Of a DNA stretch of 17,068 nucleotides, positions 5,978 through 13,378 are shown in pieces. Numbering within the stretch: position 1 is the stretch's first letter; each line of letters opens with the position of its first letter. Both the position numbers and the translations under genes were made by a program. Below the pieces are notes generated by a model that did no database searches, was not told the DNA's origin, and saw nothing but the letters and a program-made list of their open reading frames with translations. Source of the DNA: JANWZL01 sp037445185 (GTDB lineage Bacteria; Pseudomonadota; Gammaproteobacteria; Burkholderiales; Thiobacillaceae). The stretch covers positions 1 to 17,068 of the forward strand of contig JBBIKZ010000049.1 of the NCBI GenBank assembly GCA_037445185.1, written 5' to 3'.

Positions 5978-7354
5978 TCAGGCCCGCCGCCAGGTCGTGC
6001 CCTGGGGGGTGTCCTCGAGCAGGATGCCGGCGGCCTTGAGCTCCTCCCGTATGGCATCGGCGCGTTGGTAGTCCTTCGCGCGGCGTGCCTCCAAACGCTC
6101 CCGGATCAGGGCCTCGATACGCGCCTCGGGATAATCCCTGTCGGACGCACTGCCGGTAGCCTGCAGGAACGCATCCGGCGGGCGTTGCTGCAGGCCGAGC
6201 ACACCGCCCAAGGCCTTCAGCTGCCCGGCGAGCTCGGGAGAGCGCCGCTTGTTCACCTCGCCCGCGAGCTCGAACAGCACGGCCAGGGCCTCGGGCGTGT
6301 TGAAGTCGTCGTCCATGGCCGCCTTGAAGCGCGCAGCGTAGGGGTCGGACCAATCGATGGTCCAGTCCGCCACCGACAGTCCGCGCAGGGCCGTGTAGAG
6401 CCGCGTCAGGGCACCCTTGGCATCCTCCAGGTGCTGGTCGGAGTAGTTCAGCGGGCTGCGGTAGTGGGCACGCAGGATGAAGAAGCGCACGACCTCGGCG
6501 TCGTACTTGGCGAGCACCTCGCGGATGGTGAAGAAGTTGCCCAGGCTCTTGGACATCTTCTCGTCGTCCACGCGCACGAAGCCGTTGTGCAGCCAGTAGT
6601 TGACGAACTTGCAGCCGTGCGCGCCCTCGGACTGGGCGATCTCGTTCTCGTGATGGGGGAACTGCAGGTCCTGGCCGCCGCCGTGGATGTCGAAATGGGG
6701 GCCCAGCAGGTCGCTGCCCATGGCCGAGCACTCGATGTGCCAGCCCGGACGACCCGGTCCCCACGGCGAGGGCCAGGACGGCTCGCCCGGCTTGGCCGCC
6801 TTCCAGAGCACGAAGTCGAGGGGGTCGCGCTTGTGCGGATCCACCTCCACCCGCTCGCCGGCGATCAGCGCGTCGAGGGACTTACCCGAGAGTTGACCGT
6901 AGGCCGGGTAGCTGCGCACGGCGTAATAGACGTCCCCGTTGTCGGCCGCATAGGCATGACCGCGGTCGATGAGGGCCTGGATCATGCTGAGCATCTTGCC
7001 CACGTATTCCGTGGCACGCGGCTCGCGGTCCGGTGGCAGGACGTTGAGCGCGCGCTCGTCCTCGTGCATGGCGCGGATGAAGCGGTCCGTGAGCGCGGTG
7101 TAGGGCTCGCCGTTGTCCTGTGCCCGCTTGATGATTTTGTCGTCGATGTCGGTGATGTTGCGCACGTAGGTGACCCGGTAGCCCGAGGCCCTGAGCCAGC
7201 GGGCGATCATGTCGAACACCACCAGCACCCGCGCATGGCCCAGGTGGCAGTAGTCGTAGACGGTCATGCCGCAGACATACATGCGCACCTCGCCCGGATG
7301 AATAGGGGTGAAGACCTCCTTTTCACGGGTGAGGGAGTTGTAGACGGTGAGCAT
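5978..7354 (-). CDS. cysS: cysteinyl-tRNA synthetase
   Basis: This is a 458-residue class I aminoacyl-tRNA synthetase that charges tRNA-Cys with cysteine. The HIGH motif is HLGH at 37-40 and KMSKS is at 266-270. The four zinc ligands that select cysteine are all present and at the same positions as in E. coli CysRS: C28, C209, H234 and E238 (HHENEIAQSEG). Length is close to the family norm of about 460. The C-terminal anticodon-binding helical part (ARRAKDYQRADAIREEL) is complete. The ATG is 2 nt after the uspA stop codon and has no Shine-Dalgarno, so translation probably depends on reinitiation after uspA. It is the last gene of glnS-uspA-cysS. Confidence 0.98.
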   Translation of the reverse strand: MLTVYNSLTREKEVFTPIHPGEVRMYVCGMTVYDYCHLGHARVLVVFDMIARWLRASGYRVTYVRNITDIDDKIIKRAQDNGEPYTALTDRFIRAMHEDERALNVLPPDREPRATEYVGKMLSMIQALIDRGHAYAADNGDVYYAVRSYPAYGQLSGKSLDALIAGERVEVDPHKRDPLDFVLWKAAKPGEPSWPSPWGPGRPGWHIECSAMGSDLLGPHFDIHGGGQDLQFPHHENEIAQSEGAHGCKFVNYWLHNGFVRVDDEKMSKSLGNFFTIREVLAKYDAEVVRFFILRAHYRSPLNYSDQHLEDAKGALTRLYTALRGLSVADWTIDWSDPYAARFKAAMDDDFNTPEALAVLFELAGEVNKRRSPELAGQLKALGGVLGLQQRPPDAFLQATGSASDRDYPEARIEALIRERLEARRAKDYQRADAIREELKAAGILLEDTPQGTTWRRA

Positions 7355-7356
7355 GG

Positions 7357-7800
7357 TCAGCGCGGCGGCACGAAGAGCACGGGGGTGTGCGCCGTGCGCA
7401 GGATGCCCTCTGCCACGCTGCCCAGCAGCAGGCGATCCAGACCGCGTCGGCCATGCGTGCCGGCGACGATGAGGTCGGCCTGCCAGGCGGCGGCCGTCTC
7501 CGAGACCAAGGCAGCGATGCGGCGCCCCATGGCGTCCAGCAGACGGGTTTCTGCCGCGACACCGGCCTCGCGGCAGGTCGAGAGGGCCTGCTCGAGGAGG
7601 CGCTCGCCGGCTTGGCGATAGGCTTCCAGGGGGAGGGCGGGGAGGGTCCAGTCGCCGTTCACCGCCAGGGGCAGGGGCTCCTCGAGCACGTGCAGCAGGA
7701 GCAGGCGGCCGCCGTGGCCCCGGGCCAGCCGGATCGCGGCCTCTAGGCCACGCCGCGCCGTCTCGCTGCCGTCCATGGCCACCAGGATGCGTTCGTACAT
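7357..7800 (-). CDS. UspA-family universal stress protein
   Basis: This 147-residue single Usp domain is a cytoplasmic, usually dimeric stress protein. The N-terminus (YERILVAMDGSETARRGLEAAIRLA) is the standard first strand and helix with the conserved Asp. The C-terminal half carries the nucleotide-binding motif G-2x-G-9x-G-S (GTHGRRGLDRLLLGS), so this is an ATP-binding type of Usp. It ends with the usual strand PVLFVPP. It lies between glnS (15 nt upstream) and cysS (2 nt downstream), so it is almost certainly co-transcribed with two tRNA synthetases. The physiological signal it answers cannot be read from the sequence. Confidence 0.95.
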   Translation of the reverse strand: MYERILVAMDGSETARRGLEAAIRLARGHGGRLLLLHVLEEPLPLAVNGDWTLPALPLEAYRQAGERLLEQALSTCREAGVAAETRLLDAMGRRIAALVSETAAAWQADLIVAGTHGRRGLDRLLLGSVAEGILRTAHTPVLFVPPR

Positions 7801-7815
7801 GGCGTCATCTCGGCG

Positions 7816-9492
7816 TCAAAGGCCGGCCTGCCCTTTCGCCCAGGAGTCCTTCAGGCTCACCGTGCGGTTGAAGACGAGCCGCTCGCCGGGCCGATGGTCG
7901 TAGCGGTCGGTGCAGAAATAGCCCAGGCGCTCGAACTGGTAACGGGTCTCCGGCGGGGCGTCGCGCACGCAGGGCTCGACCCAGCCCTGGACGACCTCCA
8001 GGGAGTGGTGGTTGAGGAAATCGAGGAAATCGCGATTCTTGTGGCCGTCCGGTTGCGGGTCGGTGAAGAGCCGGTCGTAGAGGCGCACCTCCGCCGGCAG
8101 GGCGTGCAGGGCGGAAACCCAGTGGATGACCCCCTTGACCTTGCGCCCCTCCGGGTTCCTGCCCAGGGTGTCGTGGTCGATGCTGCAGCGCAGTTCGACG
8201 ACCTCGCCCGCGCCGTTGCGGATCACCTCGTCGCAGCGGATGACATAGGAATAGCGCAGACGCACCTCGCCGCCGGGGGTCAGCCGCTGCCAGCCGGGCG
8301 GCGGGGTTTCCGCGAAGTCGTCGCGTTCGATCCAGATCTCGCGGTGCAGGGGGACCTCGCGGCTGCCGAACTCGGGGTGGTTGGGGTGGAAACCGGCCTC
8401 GCGGCTTTGCGTCACGCCTGCCTGGAAATTGGTCAGCACGACCTTGAGCGGCCGGATCACCGCCATGACCCGTGGCGCCTTCGCCTCCAGGTCCTCGCGG
8501 ATGCAGCCCTCCAGGACGGCGAGGTCGACGATGTTTTCGGACTTGGAAATGCCGATGCGGCGGGCGAATTCGCGGATGCCTTCGGGCGTGTAGCCGCGGC
8601 GGCGCATGCCGTGGATGGTGGGCAGCCTAGGGTCGTCCCAGCCCGACACCCGACCCTCGGCCACCAGCTGGTTGAGCTTGCGCTTGCTGGTGACGGTGTA
8701 CTGCAACTCCAGGCGCGAGAACTCGATCTGCTGCGGGTGGCAGGCTGTCGTGATGTTGTCCAGCACCCAGTCGTAGAGCGGGCGGTGATCCTCGAACTCG
8801 AGGGTGCAGAGGGAATGGGTGATGCCCTCCAGCGCGTCGGAGATGCAATGGGTGTAGTCGTACATGGGGTAGATCACCCAGCTATCGCCGGTGCGGATGT
8901 GGTGCGCCCGCTTGATGCGGTAGAGGACAGGGTCGCGCATGTTGATGTTGGGCGAGGTCATGTCGATCTTGGCGCGCAGGGTCCGGCTGCCATCCGGGAA
9001 CTCGCCGGCACGCATGCGGCGGAAGAGGTCGAGGTTTTCCTCCACCGAGCGGTTGCGCCAGGGGCTGTCGCGGCCCGGTTCGGTGAGCGTGCCGCGATAT
9101 TCGCGCATCTCCTCCGCGCTCAGGTCGTCCACGTAGGCCAGGCCCTTGCGGATCAGCTCCTCGGCATAATCGTAGAGCTGGGGAAAGTAGTCCGATGCCC
9201 AGCGCACCTCGCCCGCCCATTGGAACCCCAGCCAGCGCACGTCTTCCTGGATCGCCTCGGCGTATTCCATCGTCTCCTTCTCGGGATTGGTGTCGTCGAA
9301 GCGCAGGTTGCAGCGGCCGCCGTAATCCAGGGCGAGGCCGAAATTCAGGCAGATCGATTTGGCGTGACCGATGTGCAGGTAGCCGTTGGGTTCGGGCGGA
9401 AAGCGGGTGACGACCGTCGTGTGCTTGCCGCTGGCCAGGTCGTTCTCGATGATGGTACGGATGAAGTGCTGGAGCGGCGCGTTGTCGCTCAT
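7816..9492 (-). CDS. glnS: glutaminyl-tRNA synthetase
   Basis: This 558-residue class Ib synthetase charges tRNA-Gln directly. The ATP-binding signature PPEPNGYLHIGHAKS is near residues 32-46, with the HIGH motif inside. The KMSKS-like loop is VTSKRKLN. RFDDTNPEKE, YPMYDYTHCISDALEGITHSLCTLEFEDHR and the C-terminal anticodon-binding beta barrels (GVIHWVSA, YFCTDRYD, NRTVSLKDSW) are characteristic of GlnRS and separate it from non-discriminating GluRS. Length matches E. coli (554). The start at 9492 (MSDNAPLQHFI) is used; a longer open frame to 9597 would begin in the divergent gene and has low-complexity sequence. The Shine-Dalgarno is weak. It is the first gene of the operon with uspA and cysS. 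Confidence 0.97.
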   Translation of the reverse strand: MSDNAPLQHFIRTIIENDLASGKHTTVVTRFPPEPNGYLHIGHAKSICLNFGLALDYGGRCNLRFDDTNPEKETMEYAEAIQEDVRWLGFQWAGEVRWASDYFPQLYDYAEELIRKGLAYVDDLSAEEMREYRGTLTEPGRDSPWRNRSVEENLDLFRRMRAGEFPDGSRTLRAKIDMTSPNINMRDPVLYRIKRAHHIRTGDSWVIYPMYDYTHCISDALEGITHSLCTLEFEDHRPLYDWVLDNITTACHPQQIEFSRLELQYTVTSKRKLNQLVAEGRVSGWDDPRLPTIHGMRRRGYTPEGIREFARRIGISKSENIVDLAVLEGCIREDLEAKAPRVMAVIRPLKVVLTNFQAGVTQSREAGFHPNHPEFGSREVPLHREIWIERDDFAETPPPGWQRLTPGGEVRLRYSYVIRCDEVIRNGAGEVVELRCSIDHDTLGRNPEGRKVKGVIHWVSALHALPAEVRLYDRLFTDPQPDGHKNRDFLDFLNHHSLEVVQGWVEPCVRDAPPETRYQFERLGYFCTDRYDHRPGERLVFNRTVSLKDSWAKGQAGL

Positions 9493-9543
9493 GGGTCTGG
9501 ACGGGGTCGGGCTGCGGTGGGGGCTGCGGTGAGAGGGGCTGTC

Positions 9544-9552
9544 TGCTAGAAT
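9544..9552 (+). promoter_or_regulatory. extended -10 promoter for the TPR/NTF2 gene
   Basis: TGCTAGAAT at 9544-9552 is an extended -10 element (TG, one base, TAGAAT) without a good -35 hexamer. The predicted start near 9559 gives a leader of about 38 nt to the ATG at 9597. It faces the glnS promoter. Confidence 0.5.
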
Positions 9553-9584
9553 CGGCGCGGTCACCAACCGTACGACGCGATCAA

Positions 9585-9593
9585 AGTATAGCA
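9585..9593 (-). promoter_or_regulatory. extended -10 promoter for glnS-uspA-cysS
   Basis: On the minus strand TGCTATACT (9593-9585) is an extended -10 close to consensus. No convincing -35 hexamer is found 16-18 nt upstream, which is typical of extended -10 promoters. The predicted start is near 9578, giving a leader of about 86 nt before glnS. Confidence 0.55.
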
Positions 9594-9596
9594 CCA

Positions 9597-10712
9597 ATGC
9601 CTAGCATCCGTTTCTTGCTGCTCCTACTCGCGCTGCTGCCGGCACCGGTCTTCGCCAACACCGACGGCATGCAGGAGGCGAGCCAGTTGTTCCGCCAGGG
9701 TAAACACGTCAACGCCCTCGCCCGGATAGACGCCTATCTGGCCGGCAACCCCAAGGACGCCCAGGGGCGCTTCCTCAAGGGGCTCATCCTCACCGAGCTC
9801 GATCGCTACCAGGAGGCGATCAAGGTCTTCTCCGACCTGACCACGGACTATCCGCAGCTGCCCGAGCCCCACAACAACCTGGCCGTGCTCTATGCCGCCC
9901 AGGGGCAGTACGAGCGGGCCAAGCAGAGCCTGGAGCAGGCCATACGCACGCACCCCAGCTATGCCACGGCGCACGAGAACCTGGGGGACATCTATGCCAA
10001 GATGGCCTCGCTCGCCTACGACAAGGCGTTGCAGCTGGACGAATCCAATGTCTCGGCCCAGACCAAGCTGGCCCTGATCCGAGACCTGTTCAACCCGGCA
10101 CGCGGTGGCGATGGCGTCAGGGCCGATGCGGGCAGACCCGCCGCAGCCAGGACCCCGGCCAAGGTGGCTGCCAGGACGCCGGCTGCCGCGAAGACCGCCG
10201 CCGTGCCGGACAGGGAACCCGCCACGGCCGGCCCGGATGCGGTGGCCTACGCCGCGTCCGGCGGCCAAACCAACACCGAGACGCCCCAGGCGGTCGAGAC
10301 CGCGATCCGGCCACGACCCGAACCGGCAGCGGCGGGCGGGGCCACGCCTGCATCGCCCGCGTCCGCCACGGCGTCAGCCGAGGCGAGGGCCGCCATCGAG
10401 CAGACGGTGCACGGGTGGGCCCAGGCGTGGAGCAGGCAGGATGTGCCTGCCTACCTCGCCTACTATGCCGACAATTTCGTGCCGCCGCGCGGGCAGGACC
10501 GCGCCGCTTGGGAGGCGGAGCGCCGGCGGCGCGTCCAGACCCCCAAGCAGATCAAGGTCGAGGTGAGCGACCTCAACATCGAGGTCAAGGGCGACAAGGC
10601 CCAGGCCAGATTCCGGCAGCGCTACGAGGCCGACCACCTGAAGGGCACCTACCGCAAGACCCTGGACCTGGAACGGCAGGACGGGCAGTGGCGGATCATC
10701 AAGGAGCGCTGA
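9597..10712 (+). CDS. exported TPR protein with C-terminal NTF2-like domain
   Basis: This 371-residue protein has a signal peptide at 1-20 (FLLLLLALLPAPVFA-NT), TPR repeats at about 25-165 (EASQLFRQGKHVNALARID, LILTELDRYQEAIKVF, NNLAVLYAAQGQYERAKQSLEQAI, ENLGDIYAKMASLAYDKAL), an Ala/Pro/Thr-rich flexible linker at about 167-260, and an NTF2/SnoaL-like domain at about 261-371 that ends DGQWRIIKER. That last domain resembles the C-terminus of the next gene's product. The context suggests a periplasmic scaffold that works with the peptidoglycan enzyme encoded 4 nt downstream; this is inference. The ATG at 9597 has no clear Shine-Dalgarno but begins a proper signal peptide and sits right after the predicted leader. 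Confidence 0.85.
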   Translation: MPSIRFLLLLLALLPAPVFANTDGMQEASQLFRQGKHVNALARIDAYLAGNPKDAQGRFLKGLILTELDRYQEAIKVFSDLTTDYPQLPEPHNNLAVLYAAQGQYERAKQSLEQAIRTHPSYATAHENLGDIYAKMASLAYDKALQLDESNVSAQTKLALIRDLFNPARGGDGVRADAGRPAAARTPAKVAARTPAAAKTAAVPDREPATAGPDAVAYAASGGQTNTETPQAVETAIRPRPEPAAAGGATPASPASATASAEARAAIEQTVHGWAQAWSRQDVPAYLAYYADNFVPPRGQDRAAWEAERRRRVQTPKQIKVEVSDLNIEVKGDKAQARFRQRYEADHLKGTYRKTLDLERQDGQWRIIKER

Positions 10713-10716
10713 GGGC

Positions 10717-11949
10717 ATGATCGTCAAGCTCTGGCGACTGCTCCTGACCCTGCTCGCCACGCTCGCGCTCGCTTGGCCGTCCCTGGCCGACGATGCCGCC
10801 ATCCGGCTCGCCGGCGCCGATACGCACAACCTGTTTCCCTCGCCCGACGCCCTCCTGGCCAAGACCCTGCAGGAGATCCGCGCCAGCCGCCTGGATACGG
10901 CGCTCAGCAACGTCAACCAGCTCATCTCCATCCGGCCCGATTTCAGGCTGGCCCACCTCATCCGCGGCGACCTCCTCCTCGCCCGAGCGCGTCCCCTGTC
11001 CACCATGGGCGAAGCGCCGCGCGCCTCCCAGGCCTCGCTGAGCGATCTGCGCGAGGAGGCGCGGGTGAGGCTGCTGCGCTATCTCGATCAGCCCGAGGCG
11101 GGGTTTCTACCCAAACAGGTGCTGCAACTGGCACCCGAGCACAAATACGCCCTGCTGGCGGACGCCGGCCGTGCGCGCCTGTATGTGTTCGAAAACGTCG
11201 GCGGCGTGCCCCGTCTGGTGCGCGACTACTACATGACCATCGGCCGCAATGGCACCGACAAGCGGGTCGAAGGCGACAAGAAGACCCCCGTGGGGGTGTA
11301 CACCATCGCGCAGCATCTGCCGCGTCAGCGACTGACCGATTTCTACGGCACCGGCGCCTATCCGCTCGATTATCCCAACGCGTGGGACAGGCTGCACGGG
11401 CGCAGCGGCCACGGCATCTGGATCCACGGCACCCCATCCAACACCTACAGCAGGCCGCCGCGCGCCAGCGACGGTTGCGTGGTCCTCGCCAACCCCGATC
11501 TGAGCGACCTCGGCCGGTACATCGAGGTCGGCAGGACGCCGGTCATCATCGCCGACCGCACCGAGTGGGTCGACCCCGTCAGCTGGGAGATGCAGCGCCA
11601 GGAGATCCTCACCGTGCTCGAACTCTGGCGCACGGACTGGGAGGCACGGGAGGTGTCGCGTTTCCTGCGCCACTATGCACCCGAGATGCTGGACAAGACC
11701 TGGGCGGCGAACAAGCGCCGCAACATCGAGAACAAGGCGTGGATACGCGTCGGGCTGTCCGATGTCAGCGTCTTTCTCTATCCGGACGCCAGGCTCGCGG
11801 TGACCACCTTCACCCAGGCCTACAGCAGCGACAGTTTCAGCATCAGCACGCATAAGCGGCTGTACTGGCGCCTGGACGACGGCCAATGGCGTATCGCCCT
11901 GGAACAGAGCCTGCCGACCCCCACCCAGCTTGCGGCCCGCGGCCGCTGA
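10717..11949 (+). CDS. Csd6-like L,D-transpeptidase-fold enzyme with C-terminal NTF2-like domain
   Basis: This 410-residue protein has an N-terminal signal sequence (about 1-24), an N-terminal helical region to about 130, a YkuD catalytic domain at about 140-280 and an NTF2-like domain at about 292-400. Catalytic residues are visible as H237 in IWIHGTP and C254 in ASDGCVV; the flanking YYMTIGRNGTDKRVEGDKKTPVGVYTI is the conserved YkuD core. The order YkuD then NTF2-like is that of Helicobacter pylori Csd6, an L,D-carboxypeptidase that trims peptidoglycan tetrapeptides, and the motif also resembles YafK/DpaA. Transpeptidase, carboxypeptidase or Lpp-cleaving activity cannot be separated from sequence. 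GAGGG precedes the ATG, which lies 4 nt after the TPR gene, so the two form an operon. Confidence 0.88.
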   Translation: MIVKLWRLLLTLLATLALAWPSLADDAAIRLAGADTHNLFPSPDALLAKTLQEIRASRLDTALSNVNQLISIRPDFRLAHLIRGDLLLARARPLSTMGEAPRASQASLSDLREEARVRLLRYLDQPEAGFLPKQVLQLAPEHKYALLADAGRARLYVFENVGGVPRLVRDYYMTIGRNGTDKRVEGDKKTPVGVYTIAQHLPRQRLTDFYGTGAYPLDYPNAWDRLHGRSGHGIWIHGTPSNTYSRPPRASDGCVVLANPDLSDLGRYIEVGRTPVIIADRTEWVDPVSWEMQRQEILTVLELWRTDWEAREVSRFLRHYAPEMLDKTWAANKRRNIENKAWIRVGLSDVSVFLYPDARLAVTTFTQAYSSDSFSISTHKRLYWRLDDGQWRIALEQSLPTPTQLAARGR

Positions 11950-11969
11950 CCCCAACCGAGGACTCCGCC

Positions 11970-12461
11970 ATGGTCATCCTGCACACCAATTTCGGTCCCA
12001 TCGGCCTGGAACTGGACGCCGCCAAGGCGCCGGACACCGTCGCCAACTTTCTGCGCTATGCCCTTGATGGCCACTACGACGGGACCATCTTCCACCGCGT
12101 GATCGATGGCTTCATGATCCAGGGCGGCGGCTATACCGAGGACATGCAGCAGAAACCGACCCGCGCGCCGATCCAGAACGAGGCCGACAACGGGCTCAAG
12201 AACACCGCCTACACCATCGCCATGGCGCGCACCCCCAACCCCCACTCGGCCACCAGCCAGTTCTTCATCAACGTCACCGACAACCCCTTCCTGGACTACA
12301 CCGAGCCCACCGCGCAGGGCTACGGCTACTGTGTGTTCGGACGGGTGGTCGCCGGTCAGGACACGGTGGATCGGATCAAGAAGGTCAAAACCGGCATGCG
12401 CGCCGGCCACCAGGACGTGCCGCTCGAGAACGTGGTCATCGAGCGGGTGGAGGTCCGCTAG
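11970..12461 (+). CDS. ppiB: cytoplasmic peptidyl-prolyl cis-trans isomerase (cyclophilin B type)
   Basis: This 163-residue cyclophilin lacks a signal peptide, like E. coli PpiB (164 residues). It catalyses cis-trans isomerisation of X-Pro bonds. Active-site residues are seen in FHRVIDGFMIQGGG (catalytic Arg, then Phe, Met and Gln of the binding pocket), ATSQFFINVTDN and YCVFGRVVAG. GAGGA lies 8 nt before the ATG. The frame is open further upstream, but that part lies inside the preceding gene. It follows the Csd6-like gene after 20 nt and precedes lpxH by 31 nt, so all four plus-strand genes probably share a transcript. Confidence 0.96.
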   Translation: MVILHTNFGPIGLELDAAKAPDTVANFLRYALDGHYDGTIFHRVIDGFMIQGGGYTEDMQQKPTRAPIQNEADNGLKNTAYTIAMARTPNPHSATSQFFINVTDNPFLDYTEPTAQGYGYCVFGRVVAGQDTVDRIKKVKTGMRAGHQDVPLENVVIERVEVR

Positions 12462-12492
12462 GCGCGGCGGTCATCGCATCACGGGGCAACCC

Positions 12493-13311
12493 ATGTCCTC
12501 GATCGGGTCCGAAGGCGTCGCCGCCGGGGCGGCAGGCCCCGTCGGGCCGTCCTCCGAGGCGACCCATGCGTCAGTGGGTCCGAGCGGGCGCGTAAGCCTC
12601 TTCATCTCCGACCTGCATCTGACCGCCGAACGGCCGGCAGCCAATGCGCGCTTCTTCCGTTTCCTGGCCGAAACCGCCCCCGCCGCCGAGGCGCTCTACA
12701 TCCTGGGGGATTTCTTCGAGGCCTGGGTGGGGGACGACGCGCTGGATGAGCCCTTTCACGCCCAGGTGGCGGCGGCCCTGCGCGCGCTCGTCGCGCGGGG
12801 GGTGCGCCTGTTCGTCATGCACGGCAATCGCGATTTTCTTCTGGGCGAGGCGTTCAGCCGCGCCACCGGGGCGACCCTGCTCGCCGAGCCCCACGTGGTG
12901 ACCCTGTACGGCCGGCCCACCCTGCTGCTGCACGGCGATGTCCTGTGCACCGACGACCTCGATTATCAGCAATTCCGCCGTCTGGTGCGTGATCCCGGCT
13001 GGCAGGCCGGCTTTCTCGCCCGTCCGCTGCCGGAGCGCGTGGCCCTGGCGCGGCAGCTGCGCGAGCGCAGCGAGCAGGTCAAGGCCGACAAACGGCCCGA
13101 GATCATGGATGTCAACCTCGATGCCGTGCGGCATGGCTTCCGGCAACACGGGGTGACCCGCATGATCCACGGCCACACCCATCGCCCCGCCCGGCACACG
13201 CTCATGGTCGACGATCGGTCCTGCGAGCGCTGGGTGTTACCCGACTGGTACGACACCGGCGGCTATCTGGCCTGCAGTGACGCAGGCTGCAGCCTGATCG
13301 ATCTCGAATAG
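12493..13311 (+). CDS. lpxH: UDP-2,3-diacylglucosamine diphosphatase
   Basis: This enzyme cleaves UDP-2,3-diacylglucosamine to lipid X and UMP in lipid A synthesis at the inner membrane. It is a calcineurin-like metallophosphoesterase with all metal-binding motifs: FISDLHL, LGDFFEAWVGDD, MHGNRDFLLG, LLHGDVLCTDD and HGHTHRP. From the ATG at 12493 the protein has 272 residues, about 30 more than the E. coli enzyme (240); the excess is a Gly/Ala/Ser/Pro-rich lead before VSLFISDLHL. A GTG at 12574 would give a 245-residue protein of normal size. GGGG lies about 6 nt before the ATG, so the longer form is listed, but the start is uncertain. Confidence 0.95.
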   Translation: MSSIGSEGVAAGAAGPVGPSSEATHASVGPSGRVSLFISDLHLTAERPAANARFFRFLAETAPAAEALYILGDFFEAWVGDDALDEPFHAQVAAALRALVARGVRLFVMHGNRDFLLGEAFSRATGATLLAEPHVVTLYGRPTLLLHGDVLCTDDLDYQQFRRLVRDPGWQAGFLARPLPERVALARQLRERSEQVKADKRPEIMDVNLDAVRHGFRQHGVTRMIHGHTHRPARHTLMVDDRSCERWVLPDWYDTGGYLACSDAGCSLIDLE

Positions 13312-13318
13312 CCGGCGT

Positions 13319-13347
13319 TTGCCGAGACAGAACGATCGTTCTATACT
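13319..13347 (+). promoter_or_regulatory. promoter with palindromic operator in front of the LexA-like gene
   Basis: TTGCCG (13319-13324), a 17-nt spacer and TATACT (13342-13347) make a good sigma70 promoter. A perfect 14-bp palindrome, AGAACGATCGTTCT (13329-13342), occupies the spacer and touches the -10. It has the GAAC-N4-GTTC form known for LexA boxes of Gram-positive bacteria, not the CTG-N10-CAG form of E. coli. Its position would block RNA polymerase, which suggests autorepression by the protein encoded 32 nt downstream. Confidence 0.65.
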
Positions 13348-13378
13348 GCTGGCAGGTCGATGCACGTTGCTGCCTGCC

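Noticed and set aside
5795..7621. 608-codon open frame on the plus strand opposite cysS and uspA
   Set aside because: It spans three real genes (the HDOD end, cysS, uspA) in antisense and has low-complexity Arg/Val/His composition.
7894..9549. 551-codon open frame on the plus strand opposite glnS
   Set aside because: It is the GC-rich antisense shadow of a clearly identified glnS; its product is rich in His, Gly and Val without any domain, and there is no ribosome binding site.
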